Source: Ochrobactrum teleogrylli (GTDB lineage Bacteria > Pseudomonadota > Alphaproteobacteria > Rhizobiales > Rhizobiaceae). From it: a DNA stretch of 64,000 bases. Position numbers and translations under genes: made by a program. This document shows, piece by piece, positions 45,080-54,024 of this stretch. How positions within the stretch are numbered: the stretch's first letter is position 1; every line of letters begins with the position of its first letter. Under the pieces are notes generated by a model, which had not been told where the DNA came from, made no database searches, and saw only the letters and a program-made list of their open reading frames with translations. Location: positions 157,855-221,854 of the forward strand of contig NZ_VEWL01000008.1 in assembly GCF_006376685.1 (NCBI RefSeq), read 5' to 3'.

Positions 45080-46705
45080 ATGAAGACGCCTGTCATCCGT
45101 AGACTACTTTCAGCGACTGCTGCCTTGGCCATGACAGTGACGTCTGCGACGGTCGTTACGCCCGCTTATGCGCAGCAGGCTGCGCCCGCGGCACCCGCAG
45201 GGAAACCGAACATTCTCGTTATCTTCGGCGACGACATCGGACAGACCAACATCAGCGCCTATAGCGATGGGCTTGTCGGGTATAGAACCCCCAATATCGA
45301 CCGGATTGCCAAGGAAGGCATAAGGTTCACCGACTATTATGCGGAAAACTCGTGCACGGCGGGGCGCTCAACCTTTATCACGGGCCAGGTATGCTTACGC
45401 ACGGGCCTGTGCAAAGTCGGCGCGCCGGGAGCACCGGTCGGTCTTCAGGCAACCGATATCACTATCGCGCAGGCCCTCAAGCCGCTGGGATACGCAACCG
45501 GCCAGTTCGGCAAAAATCATCTTGGCGACAAGGATGAATTTCTGCCAACCCAACATGGTTTCGACGAGTTCTTCGGAAACCTTTATCATCTGAATGCCGA
45601 AGAGGAACCGGAGCAGCCCACTTGGCCGAAAGACGACAAGGAGTTTCTCAAGGCATATTCTCCGCGAGGCGTCGTGAAGGCCTCGGCTGACGGCAAAGTC
45701 GAAGATACAGGTCCGCTCACCAAGAAGCGGATGGAAATGATTGATGACGAAACCACAGCCGCAGCGATTGATTTCATTGACCGTCAGACGAAGGCAGGCA
45801 AGCCCTTCTTCACCTGGATGAACACGACCCGCATGCATGCCTTCACTCATGTTCGTGAGTCAATGCGCGGCCAAAGCGGCATGGCTTACAATGAGTATGG
45901 CGACGGCATGGTCGAGCACGATGGCGATGTCGGCAAACTTCTCAAGAAGCTTGACGAACTTGGCATCACAGACAATACGATTGTTGTCTACACCACCGAC
46001 AACGGACCCAACCAGTGGTCATGGCCGGACGCTGCCACCACACCATTCCGTTCGGAAAAAGACACCAATTGGGAGGGCGCTTTCCGCGTTCCTGCAATGG
46101 TCCGCTGGCCGGGACATATCAAGCCCGACCAGGTTTCAAACGAGATGTTTTCCGGGCTGGACTGGTTTCCGACACTTCTGGCCGCAGCCGGAGACCCGGA
46201 CGTAAAGGAGAGGCTGTTGAAAGGCTGGAAGCCGGACGGCAGCACGACCACTTTCCGTAATCACCTGGACGGCTATAACCAGCTCGATTATCTGACCGGA
46301 AAAGCGGATAAAAGTTCACGGAATGAATTCTTTTACTTCGATGATGACGGCAACCTGGTGGCGACCAGATTTGACGAATGGAAGGTTGTATTCCATGAGC
46401 AGCCTGCCCCGGGAGGGTTCGCCGTGTGGCAAACACCACTGGTCACATGGCGCGTACCGAAGCTGTTCAACCTTCGTATGGATCCGTATGAACGCGCCGA
46501 TATCGTATCCGATCAGTATAATGACTGGCTGGTACGAAATGACTTCCTGCTTGTGAAGGCCCAGCTAAAGGCTGCCGCTTTGCTGGAAACCTTTGTCCAG
46601 TTTCCGCCGAGCCAACGCAACGCCAGCTTTAACCTTGAAGGCGTGCGTGCCCAAGTGGACAAGGCGATTGATCAGTCGTTCAAAGAACGCGGTATAGAAA
46701 AGTAA
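45080..46705 (+). CDS. Secreted type I arylsulfatase
   Basis: This 541-residue protein has a signal peptide ending near AYA-Q; the N-terminus VIRRLLSA is at best a weak Tat signal. Catalytic features are ILVIFGDDIGQ (metal Asp pair, 51-52), SCTAGRSTFITGQ with C92 in C-x-A-x-R (the formylglycine precursor), GKNHLGD (Lys-x-x-His), and TTDNGPN (metal Asp-Asn). It hydrolyses sulfate esters in the periplasm or outside. The Cys must be oxidised to formylglycine, and an FGE gene lies at 53049. GAGGAGG precedes the ATG. A hairpin terminator follows, then moxR. Confidence 0.93.
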   Translation: MKTPVIRRLLSATAALAMTVTSATVVTPAYAQQAAPAAPAGKPNILVIFGDDIGQTNISAYSDGLVGYRTPNIDRIAKEGIRFTDYYAENSCTAGRSTFITGQVCLRTGLCKVGAPGAPVGLQATDITIAQALKPLGYATGQFGKNHLGDKDEFLPTQHGFDEFFGNLYHLNAEEEPEQPTWPKDDKEFLKAYSPRGVVKASADGKVEDTGPLTKKRMEMIDDETTAAAIDFIDRQTKAGKPFFTWMNTTRMHAFTHVRESMRGQSGMAYNEYGDGMVEHDGDVGKLLKKLDELGITDNTIVVYTTDNGPNQWSWPDAATTPFRSEKDTNWEGAFRVPAMVRWPGHIKPDQVSNEMFSGLDWFPTLLAAAGDPDVKERLLKGWKPDGSTTTFRNHLDGYNQLDYLTGKADKSSRNEFFYFDDDGNLVATRFDEWKVVFHEQPAPGGFAVWQTPLVTWRVPKLFNLRMDPYERADIVSDQYNDWLVRNDFLLVKAQLKAAALLETFVQFPPSQRNASFNLEGVRAQVDKAIDQSFKERGIEK

Positions 46706-46711
46706 CGATTT

Positions 46712-46739
46712 AGGCGCGCTCTTTCACTGCGCGCCTTTT
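46712..46739 (+). terminator. Hairpin terminator between sulfatase and MoxR genes
   Basis: AGGCGCGC and GCGCGCCT form a perfect 8-bp stem with a 9-nt loop, followed by TTTC. It probably partly terminates, leaving more sulfatase message than downstream message. Confidence 0.7.
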
Positions 46740-46762
46740 CCCACCATTTCAGGACACCCGAT

Positions 46763-47743
46763 ATGGCAGCACGCGATGATATTCTGAAACTCGGCGAACG
46801 GGTTGGGCAATCCGTCATCGGGCAGGAGCAAATGGTCGAACGCCTTTTGTTGGGGGTCATTTCTAACGGCCATATACTGGTCGAGGGGCTGCCCGGTCTC
46901 GCCAAAACCCGCGCAATCAAAAGTCTGGCAAAAAACCTCGAATCCGAACTTTCCCGCATACAGTTCACGCCAGATCTGCTGCCGGCGGACGTCACCGGTT
47001 CCGAGATCTATATCTCAGACGGAACAAAGAGCGCGTTTCAGTTTCAGCAGGGGCCAATCTTCGCCAATCTCATTCTTGCCGATGAAATCAACCGCGCGCC
47101 TGCCAAGGTGCAATCCGCTTTGCTGGAAGCGATGGAGGAGCGGCAGGTAACCGTCGGCGGAAAGAGCTATCCTTTGCCGGACCTGTTCATGGTCATGGCG
47201 ACCCAAAACCCGATTGAGCAGGAAGGCACCTATCCTCTGCCCGAAGCGCAGCTGGATCGTTTTCTGCTTCATATCCGGGTCGATTATCCGGACGAAGAAT
47301 CCGAAGCCGCGATCATGCGTCTTAACCGCAACGAGGAACAGGAAGCTCTCAGCAAGGCTGCTTCAAAAGAGAAGGCGACGCGCCTCTCCGCACAGAGCAT
47401 TTTTGATGCGCGCAAGGAAATCGGTACGGTTACAGTTTCGGAACCCGTCGAGAAATATATGGTCGCGCTGGTCTTCGCGACACGATATCCGGATCGTTAC
47501 AATGCGGACCTGGCCAAGTTTTTACAGGTTGGCGTCAGTCCGCGCGGTGTCATCGGCCTTGACCGCATGTCCCGCGCCTATGCGTGGCTGAAAGGGCGAG
47601 ACTTTGTCACCCCCGATGACGTAAAAGCAATCGTGCATGACGTTTTCCGCCACCGGCTGTTGTTGTCCTATGAAGCCCATGCCTCCAACACAACGCCAGA
47701 CCAGATCATCGACCGCATCACCGAACTGGTGGCCGTGTCATGA
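46763..47743 (+). CDS. MoxR-type AAA+ ATPase
   Basis: 326 residues. Walker A is GLPGLAKT (about 42-49), Walker B is LILADEINR, and TQNPIEQEGTYPLPEAQLDRFL contains sensor and arginine-finger features. Class members act as ATP-driven chaperones with vWA-domain partners. It overlaps the DUF58 gene by ATGA and begins the DUF58-DUF4381-BatA-BatB-BatD set. It probably remodels or inserts a cofactor into an envelope complex. Confidence 0.93.
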   Translation: MAARDDILKLGERVGQSVIGQEQMVERLLLGVISNGHILVEGLPGLAKTRAIKSLAKNLESELSRIQFTPDLLPADVTGSEIYISDGTKSAFQFQQGPIFANLILADEINRAPAKVQSALLEAMEERQVTVGGKSYPLPDLFMVMATQNPIEQEGTYPLPEAQLDRFLLHIRVDYPDEESEAAIMRLNRNEEQEALSKAASKEKATRLSAQSIFDARKEIGTVTVSEPVEKYMVALVFATRYPDRYNADLAKFLQVGVSPRGVIGLDRMSRAYAWLKGRDFVTPDDVKAIVHDVFRHRLLLSYEAHASNTTPDQIIDRITELVAVS

Positions 47744-48693
47744 AGGCTGGCGCGAGCGTTGAGACCGGCGTTTACGTAGACACTTTTGCGCTCGTCGCTC
47801 TTGAAGCTCAAGCGCGTGATGTCAGCTTCGTTCAAAAATCTCCCAGCCATCGCCAGCTTGCGGGGCGAATGCGCTCGGCGGTCCGTGGTCGTGGTCTGTC
47901 GTTCGAGGAATTGCGCGAATATCTGCCCGGCGATGATATTCGTTCTATCGACTGGCGGGTCACTGCACGCACGATGAAACCCGTCGTGCGGGTTTATAGC
48001 GAAGAGAAGGAACGCCCTGCGCTGGTGATCGTCGATCAGCGGATCAATATGTTTTTCGGCAGCAGACGCTCCATGAAATCTGTAACGGCAGCAGAATGCG
48101 CAATGCTCTGTGCGTGGCGTATTCTGGGGTCAGGCGACCGCGTCGGCGGCATCGTATTCGGCGACACGGATACCGCGCAGATCAAACCACAGCGCAGCCG
48201 CAACGCGGTCATCGGACTGGCCAGCCAGATTGCGGAGAAGAACGCCGCACTGAACGCCAGCTATGCCCATGAACCTGCGCCATCTATGTTGAATGATATT
48301 CTGCACCAAGTCAGCGCCATTGCCTATCACGACTATCTCGTGATCGTCGTCAGCGACTTCGACGGACATGATGAGGCAACCCGCGACTATCTGCTGCAGA
48401 TATCAAGCCGCAATGACGTGATCTGCCTGCTGGTTTACGATCCTTTTCTGCTCGACTTGCCGACGAGCGGCGATCTGGTCGTCAGCGGAGGCACCACGCA
48501 GGCCGAACTGACCTTCGGCAAAGGATCGATGCGCAATTCCATCGACAGTTTCGCCCGCAATCGCGGGCGCGAATTTCGCTCCTGGCAACGCGAGCTCGGC
48601 CTACCGATGCTCCCCATCTCGGCGGCGGAAGAAACCGCCCCGCAACTGCGTAATCTCCTGGAAAAATCCATGTGGCGTCAAAGGAGACGATAA
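47740..48693 (+). CDS. DUF58 (vWA-like) protein
   Basis: This 317-residue protein has the DUF58 hallmark REYLPGDDIRSIDWRVTART (about residues 60-80), followed by a vWA-like half (ALVIVDQRINMFFGS, LVIVVSDFDG). No signal peptide or membrane helix is evident, unlike many DUF58 proteins. It is the usual partner of MoxR, translated from an overlapping start, and its stop overlaps the next start (TAATG). Confidence 0.9.
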   Translation: MKAGASVETGVYVDTFALVALEAQARDVSFVQKSPSHRQLAGRMRSAVRGRGLSFEELREYLPGDDIRSIDWRVTARTMKPVVRVYSEEKERPALVIVDQRINMFFGSRRSMKSVTAAECAMLCAWRILGSGDRVGGIVFGDTDTAQIKPQRSRNAVIGLASQIAEKNAALNASYAHEPAPSMLNDILHQVSAIAYHDYLVIVVSDFDGHDEATRDYLLQISSRNDVICLLVYDPFLLDLPTSGDLVVSGGTTQAELTFGKGSMRNSIDSFARNRGREFRSWQRELGLPMLPISAAEETAPQLRNLLEKSMWRQRRR

Positions 48694-49151
48694 TGGATCA
48701 GGCAACGGAGACTGCACTGCGGACGCTCCACGACATTGCTGTTCCGCCATCGGTGCCATGGTTGCCTCAGACCTGGGGATGGGCGTTGGTCGCAGTTTTG
48801 CTTTTGCTAGGATTAGCCATCCTTCTCTTCCGGTGGGTGAAACGCTATCGCCGAAATGCTTATCGGCGCGAAGCGCTTCAAATTCTCGAAAACATTTCGA
48901 ACACGGCACCGGCAACAGAAATCGCCGAACTGTTGAAGCGCACGGCTTTGTCGGCCTTTCCGCGTGCCGACGTCGCAGCATTATCCGGCGGGCAATGGGT
49001 GGCTTTCCTCGAAAGCCACAGTCCCGCACCTCTTGGGACCAACCTGAAGGCATTCCTGAAGGGCCGCGAATACGAACCCGACCAACAAGCAAACGACATG
49101 CCTGTCATCGTCACTCAGGCCCGCCTGTGGATCGAGAGGCATCATGTATGA
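48693..49151 (+). CDS. DUF4381 membrane protein
   Basis: 152 residues. It has one membrane segment (about 30-50, WALVAVLLLLGLAILLFRWV) and a small cytoplasmic helical domain ending LWIERHHV. Such proteins recur between DUF58 and BatA in MoxR operons. It starts on TAATG with AAGGAG upstream and overlaps the BatA gene by 8 nt. Function unknown; a membrane anchor for the complex is plausible. Confidence 0.8.
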   Translation: MDQATETALRTLHDIAVPPSVPWLPQTWGWALVAVLLLLGLAILLFRWVKRYRRNAYRREALQILENISNTAPATEIAELLKRTALSAFPRADVAALSGGQWVAFLESHSPAPLGTNLKAFLKGREYEPDQQANDMPVIVTQARLWIERHHV

Positions 49152-50133
49152 GCTCGACCATCCGTGGCTTTTGCTTTTACTGCCGCTGCCGCTGCTTTTG
49201 TGGTGGCTCTTGCCGACCCATCGCGTCTCGACCGCTTCAATCCGGCTCCCCTTCTTTAAGGATGTCGCACGAGCGGCAGGTGTTGAACCAACGGAAGGGT
49301 CGGTCATTCCGCGTCGGAGCTGGTGGCAGATTGTTCTCGACATGCTGGCCTGGTGCCTGCTGGTGCTGGCCTTGGCGAGACCGCAACTGATCGAACCACC
49401 GATGGTCAAATCCATACCGCAGCGCGATATCCTGCTGGCGCTTGATCTCTCTCAATCGATGGAGACACGCGATTTCGCGTCACCAAGCGGAGCTATGGAT
49501 ACCCGCCTTGAAGCGGTCAAAACAGTGGTTTCCGACTTTGTTTCGAAGCGGACAAGCGACAGGCTCGGCCTGATTGCCTTTGGTGACGCTCCCTACCCAC
49601 TGGCGCCCTTCACCATGGATCATGATCTGATCCGAACTATGATCGGCTCGCTCGTGCCGGGCGAAGCAGGACCACGAACAGCAATGGGCGATTCCATCGG
49701 TCTCGCCATTCGCATGTTCGGAAAATCGAACGTGCCGGAAAAGGTGCTCATCCTGCTTTCCGACGGCAACGATACCGCCAGCAAGATGCCGCCTTTGAAA
49801 GCGGCTGAAATTGCCGAAGGCGACCATATCGTCATTCACACAGTCGCCATTGGCGACCCAAAGGCAACAGGAGAAGACAAGGTCGATACGCAAACACTGC
49901 AGGCAATCGCCGCGCAGACAGGCGGACGCTATTCCTTCGGTCAGGATCAGGCCAGCCTGTCTGCCATTTACGATATGCTGGACCGCATAACGCCGCAGGA
50001 ACAGAAGGAGCTTTCATGGCGGCCACGCCGGGAACTGTTCCAGTATCCGGCTGCAATATCGTTCTTGGTCTTGGCACTCTCCCTTTGCCTCGGTTTTGTG
50101 CAGGCACGCATCGCGCGGAGAGCTTCAGCATGA
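49144..50133 (+). CDS. BatA-like membrane vWA protein
   Basis: This 329-residue protein has two N-terminal membrane segments (about 8-24 and 61-79), a vWA domain with an intact MIDAS (DLSQS, D101/S103/S105, and SDGNDT), and a C-terminal membrane segment (FLVLALSLCLGF). It is typical of the Bat family. It overlaps BatB by four bases. Confidence 0.9.
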   Translation: MYELDHPWLLLLLPLPLLLWWLLPTHRVSTASIRLPFFKDVARAAGVEPTEGSVIPRRSWWQIVLDMLAWCLLVLALARPQLIEPPMVKSIPQRDILLALDLSQSMETRDFASPSGAMDTRLEAVKTVVSDFVSKRTSDRLGLIAFGDAPYPLAPFTMDHDLIRTMIGSLVPGEAGPRTAMGDSIGLAIRMFGKSNVPEKVLILLSDGNDTASKMPPLKAAEIAEGDHIVIHTVAIGDPKATGEDKVDTQTLQAIAAQTGGRYSFGQDQASLSAIYDMLDRITPQEQKELSWRPRRELFQYPAAISFLVLALSLCLGFVQARIARRASA

Positions 50134-51686
50134 TCTCCGACTTTCACTTTCTGCGCCCGGTCTGGCTGATTTTGCTGATATTGCCGCTGATCATGATCTG
50201 GCTTGCCGCCCGTTCTGCCAACATCAGGCAGAAGTGGAAAAACATGATCGCGCCGCATCTGCTCGACCGACTGGTGATCGAAGGCGATAGTAAGCGGCGT
50301 CTTCAACCGGCAACACTCCTTGCGCTCATCATGGCAATCATGATCCTCGCAATTGCCGGTCCCAGTTGGGACAAGGAAACGCCTCCCTTTGTACACGACA
50401 CGGCGTCACTGGTGATCGCAGTCGATCTTTCACAGACAATGGATGCGATTGACATCAGCCCCAGCCGCATCGAGAGAGCCAAGCTTAAAATTCACGACAT
50501 TCTGGAAAGCAGGGCTGGCGCCAGAACCGCCGTGATCGCTTATGCGGGAACGACTCATCTCGTCCTGCCGCTCACGGATGACGCCGATTTGATTGAATCC
50601 TATACCGATGCCCTTTCAACCGGCATCATGCCGCGTCCGGGCAAAGATACGGGTACGGCACTGGATCTTGCATCCAATCTTCTGAAAGAAGACGGTTCAC
50701 CCGGCACGATACTGTTCATGACGGACGGCGTTGAGGCCTCCGCGATTAAAACGCTCGGTGATGAGCGCAATGATGGCGTCGTAGTGCTAGTTATCGGCAC
50801 CGCAAATGGCGGACCGATCAAGACCGGCGACGGCGGCTTTCTGTCCTCCGATGGTGGTGCACGCCTTGTTACCAAGCTCGACACCGAAAGCCTTGCGCAA
50901 CTGCGCATCTCGAACTCAATCGCGGTCACCACAGTCACCGACGACGATGCAGATGTTCGCTGGATCGCCGAACAGATAAAGGGAAATTTTGCGCAACAGC
51001 AATCCGACAAGGAAAGCCGTTGGCGCGACAGCGGATGGTGGTTTCTCATCCCCGCCGTGCTGCTATTCGCATTCACATTCAGACGCGGCTGGGTTGTGCG
51101 GTTGGGAAGCGTTGTCATTGCCTTGCATCTGATCGGCAACGATCCGGCACACGCTGGGTCATTCGAAGATATGTGGCTGACGCCGGATCAACAGGGACAA
51201 ATCGCTTTTCGTAAAGGCGATTTTTCCAAAGCTGCCAGTACTTTTCGCGATCCCATATGGCGTGGTGTCGCCGCATATCGGGCTGGGAAATATCAAGATG
51301 CAATCAACGCTTTCGCCATCATCGATAGCCCCGACAGTTGGTACAATCAGGGCAATGCGCTCATGCATTTGAAGAAGTACGCGGAGGCTGTCACGGCCTA
51401 CGAAAAGGCGCTTCAGGCGAAGCCCGCATCGGAAGACATTCAGGCCAATCTCGCGACAGCAAAACGCCTCTTGCTCGCGCAGCAGAAGGAAGATCAGGAC
51501 CAGGAGGAAGCACCGAACCTGAAGCCTGATAGTGTCCAGTTTGACGATAAGGGCAAGCAAGGCAAAGACGCCGAAATTGCCATGTCCGAGCAGACATCTC
51601 AGATGTGGATCAAGAATATCGCTGTCAGCCCGGCAGCCATGCTGGCGCGTCGCTTTTCCATCGAAGCGAGAGGCGACGCCAAATGA
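50130..51686 (+). CDS. BatB-BatC fusion: membrane vWA protein with TPR tail
   Basis: 518 residues from the ATG at 50130. It has two N-terminal membrane segments, a vWA domain (about 93-290) with MIDAS DLSQT (D99, S101, T103) and TDGVEAS, a further membrane stretch (about 312-350), then TPR-like repeats (about 365-450): IAFRKGDFSKAASTF, AAYRAGKYQDAINAF, SWYNQGNALMHLKKYAEAV. In other organisms BatB and BatC can be separate; here they form one chain. The C-terminal tail is charged. It overlaps BatD by ATGA. Confidence 0.88.
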   Translation: MISDFHFLRPVWLILLILPLIMIWLAARSANIRQKWKNMIAPHLLDRLVIEGDSKRRLQPATLLALIMAIMILAIAGPSWDKETPPFVHDTASLVIAVDLSQTMDAIDISPSRIERAKLKIHDILESRAGARTAVIAYAGTTHLVLPLTDDADLIESYTDALSTGIMPRPGKDTGTALDLASNLLKEDGSPGTILFMTDGVEASAIKTLGDERNDGVVVLVIGTANGGPIKTGDGGFLSSDGGARLVTKLDTESLAQLRISNSIAVTTVTDDDADVRWIAEQIKGNFAQQQSDKESRWRDSGWWFLIPAVLLFAFTFRRGWVVRLGSVVIALHLIGNDPAHAGSFEDMWLTPDQQGQIAFRKGDFSKAASTFRDPIWRGVAAYRAGKYQDAINAFAIIDSPDSWYNQGNALMHLKKYAEAVTAYEKALQAKPASEDIQANLATAKRLLLAQQKEDQDQEEAPNLKPDSVQFDDKGKQGKDAEIAMSEQTSQMWIKNIAVSPAAMLARRFSIEARGDAK

Positions 51687-52969
51687 ACATTTTGTTTCGG
51701 CTTGTCCTTTTCATCCTCTTGGTTTCACCTGCACTATTCATCAATGATGCTACAGCGCAGGAACCCATGGTCCGCGCAAAAATTGAAGAAACGGGCACTA
51801 TCGTGCCGGGGCAGCAAGTCCACCTTGTGCTTAATGTACTTGCTCCGGGCTTTTTCACCTCACCGCCGCAATTTCCTTTATTTGCGCTTCCGCATGCCTT
51901 GGTCACTTTGCCGGACGAACGGTCCCAGAACACCAATGATACGATAAATGGCGTTCAGTTCAGTGGCATTCAAAAGCGGTATTCCATCATACCGCAAGTC
52001 AGCGGCAGTTATAGCATTCCAGAAATTCAGATTTCATTTGATTACCTTGAGGATGGAGCCCCGAAAAAAGGCACCGTGAAGAGCCAGCCGCTAACTTTCA
52101 CGGTCGGCGCTGCACAAAATAAAGGGCAGCCGCAATTTGCCGCGGGATCGCTGGAACTGTCACAAAGTTTCGACCGGCCGCCGGATAAATTACAAACAGG
52201 AGATGCGCTGGTCAGAACCCTGACCATTACCGCCACAGATACCGTAGCGATCACCATCCCGCCCATCAATATTGGAACTCCAGAAGGGCTGGACCAGTAT
52301 GTCAAACCGGCGACAGTCGCAGATAACGTTTCAGTCGGGCGACAAACTGCGAGCCGTCGCATCGAAACCATCGTCTATACCGCTTCCAAACCCGGAACCT
52401 TCACCTTGCCTGCAATTTCGTATCGCTGGTTTGACGTGAAATCACAGCAGGTTCAGACCGCCACATTACCGGAAACAACCGTGACCGTCACCACAGGCGC
52501 CACGAAATCTGCCACGCCCGTTGAACCCGCCAGTAAAGGCACGCTTAACGGCAAGTTCCTTTGGACATTGGCAATAGCCGCGCTTCTGATCGCCGGCCTT
52601 TTAGCCATCGCGATGCGGTATAGGTCTCGGTTTGTCGACGTGCTGCGCCGATGGAATGAGCAGCGCCGGAATTCGCTTCATCATCAAAGACGGCAGACCC
52701 TCCGCATTATCAGTACAGGCGATTACGCCCGGATAAATGCGGCACTGGAAGTCTGGTCGCGCCGTCTTGGTTACTCTTCCATCCATGATTGGGCCGCAGC
52801 CGCGAACGACGGGTCGCTTGCCGCACAGGTCGAAATTCTCCAGCGGCAGCTATACGGAAAGGGCCACTCCGGGGAAATCGACCGGCGCGTTCTTGCTCAC
52901 GGCGTTATGAACCGCCTTTCGCATAAACACGCCACAAAACCACCCGCGCTTCTGGAACTGAACCCGTGA
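51683..52969 (+). CDS. BatD-like protein
   Basis: This 428-residue protein has a signal peptide (ending near ATAQ) and periplasmic beta-rich domains (SGIQKRYSIIPQVSGSYSIP, YTASKPGTFTLPAISYRW). One membrane segment (about 320-338, FLWTLAIAALLIAGLLAIA) and a cytoplasmic helical tail follow. This is the BatD layout. It ends the MoxR/Bat set and lies 10 nt before copy 4 of the regulon motif. Confidence 0.85.
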   Translation: MNILFRLVLFILLVSPALFINDATAQEPMVRAKIEETGTIVPGQQVHLVLNVLAPGFFTSPPQFPLFALPHALVTLPDERSQNTNDTINGVQFSGIQKRYSIIPQVSGSYSIPEIQISFDYLEDGAPKKGTVKSQPLTFTVGAAQNKGQPQFAAGSLELSQSFDRPPDKLQTGDALVRTLTITATDTVAITIPPINIGTPEGLDQYVKPATVADNVSVGRQTASRRIETIVYTASKPGTFTLPAISYRWFDVKSQQVQTATLPETTVTVTTGATKSATPVEPASKGTLNGKFLWTLAIAALLIAGLLAIAMRYRSRFVDVLRRWNEQRRNSLHHQRRQTLRIISTGDYARINAALEVWSRRLGYSSIHDWAAAANDGSLAAQVEILQRQLYGKGHSGEIDRRVLAHGVMNRLSHKHATKPPALLELNP

Positions 52970-52978
52970 AGCTACCCG

Positions 52979-52994
52979 ATTTACCGTAACGTAC
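52979..52994. promoter_or_regulatory. 16-bp regulon motif, copy 4
   Basis: ATTTACCGTAACGTAC, the reverse complement of copies 1 and 2, about 55 bases before the FGE start. It implies that the FGE genes have their own promoter. Confidence 0.7.
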
Positions 52995-53048
52995 TTCTCG
53001 CCGGAGTAGCGCAAAGGCAAGCTTTCCATAATTTCGCGGAGGATGACG

Positions 53049-54014
53049 ATGGGTATGGACGCTTCGAGCAAACGTTATTCCGAGCAGTTTTCAGACGAAA
53101 TGGCCTGGATACCGGGGGGCACATTTCTGATGGGGTCCGACAACCATTATCCCGAAGAAGCGCCACGCCATCCCGTGAAGGTGGACGGGTTCTGGATTAG
53201 CACGACACCTGTTACCAACCGACAGTTTTCGCGCTTTGTCGACGAAACAGGCTATATCACGATGGCCGAGAAAGCGCCGGACCCGAAGGACTATCCGGGC
53301 GCGCTGCCCGAAATGTTGCGCGCTGGGTCTCTTGTGTTCACGCCCCCAAAGCGGGTCGAGGGCCGGGATATCGGCCAGTGGTGGAAATTCAAGTTCGGAG
53401 CGAACTGGCGTAAGCCATTGGGCGGGCTCAGCGATCTACGCGGCAAACTCGATCATCCAGTCGTCCATGTGGCGCACTGCGATGCCCTTGCCTATGCACA
53501 ATGGGCAGGTCTTGATCTGCCGACCGAAGCCGAGTTCGAGTTCGCGGCCAAGGGGGGCTTTGAAGATCTGGAATATGCATGGGGCGACGAACTCATGCCG
53601 GGCGGCGTTGCCATGGCCAACACCTGGCAAGGCATTTTTCCCGTGAAAAGTACCAAGCCCGCCGGACGCGAACGAACCTCGCCAGTGCGGTCGTTTCCAG
53701 CCAATGGTTATGGCGTTTACGACATGATCGGCAATGTCTGGGAATGGACGAATGACTACTGGACGTCCCGACATGCCGAACCAGCGGCAAGCCCGTGTTG
53801 CATCCCGCGCAATCCACGCGGCGGCGAAGCTCTCGCAAGTTTTGACCCGCAGCAGCCCGCCATTCGCATTGCCAGACGTGTTCTAAAAGGTGGTTCTCAC
53901 CTCTGTTCACCCGACTATTGCCGCCGTTATCGCCCGGCGGCGCGACATGCAGAGCCCGAAGACACTTCCACCAGTCATGTCGGATTCCGGTGTGTGAAAA
54001 GACCAACAAATTGA
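53049..54014 (+). CDS. Formylglycine-generating enzyme (SUMF1/FGE family)
   Basis: This 321-residue protein has FGE-sulfatase domain hallmarks: IPGGTFLMGSD, RHPVKVDGFWI, PVTNRQFSRFV, LPTEAEFEFAAKGG, NVWEWTND and GGSHLCSPDYCRRYRPAAR. That last motif holds the Cys-x4-Cys pair (C286, C291) of true copper-dependent FGEs. It converts the C92 of the sulfatase to formylglycine. It has no signal peptide, so it should act in the cytoplasm before export. The ATG at 53049 is 6 nt after GGAGG; 53043 and 53055 are other candidate starts. Confidence 0.93.
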   Translation: MGMDASSKRYSEQFSDEMAWIPGGTFLMGSDNHYPEEAPRHPVKVDGFWISTTPVTNRQFSRFVDETGYITMAEKAPDPKDYPGALPEMLRAGSLVFTPPKRVEGRDIGQWWKFKFGANWRKPLGGLSDLRGKLDHPVVHVAHCDALAYAQWAGLDLPTEAEFEFAAKGGFEDLEYAWGDELMPGGVAMANTWQGIFPVKSTKPAGRERTSPVRSFPANGYGVYDMIGNVWEWTNDYWTSRHAEPAASPCCIPRNPRGGEALASFDPQQPAIRIARRVLKGGSHLCSPDYCRRYRPAARHAEPEDTSTSHVGFRCVKRPTN

Positions 54015-54024
54015 GGGGAATTTC

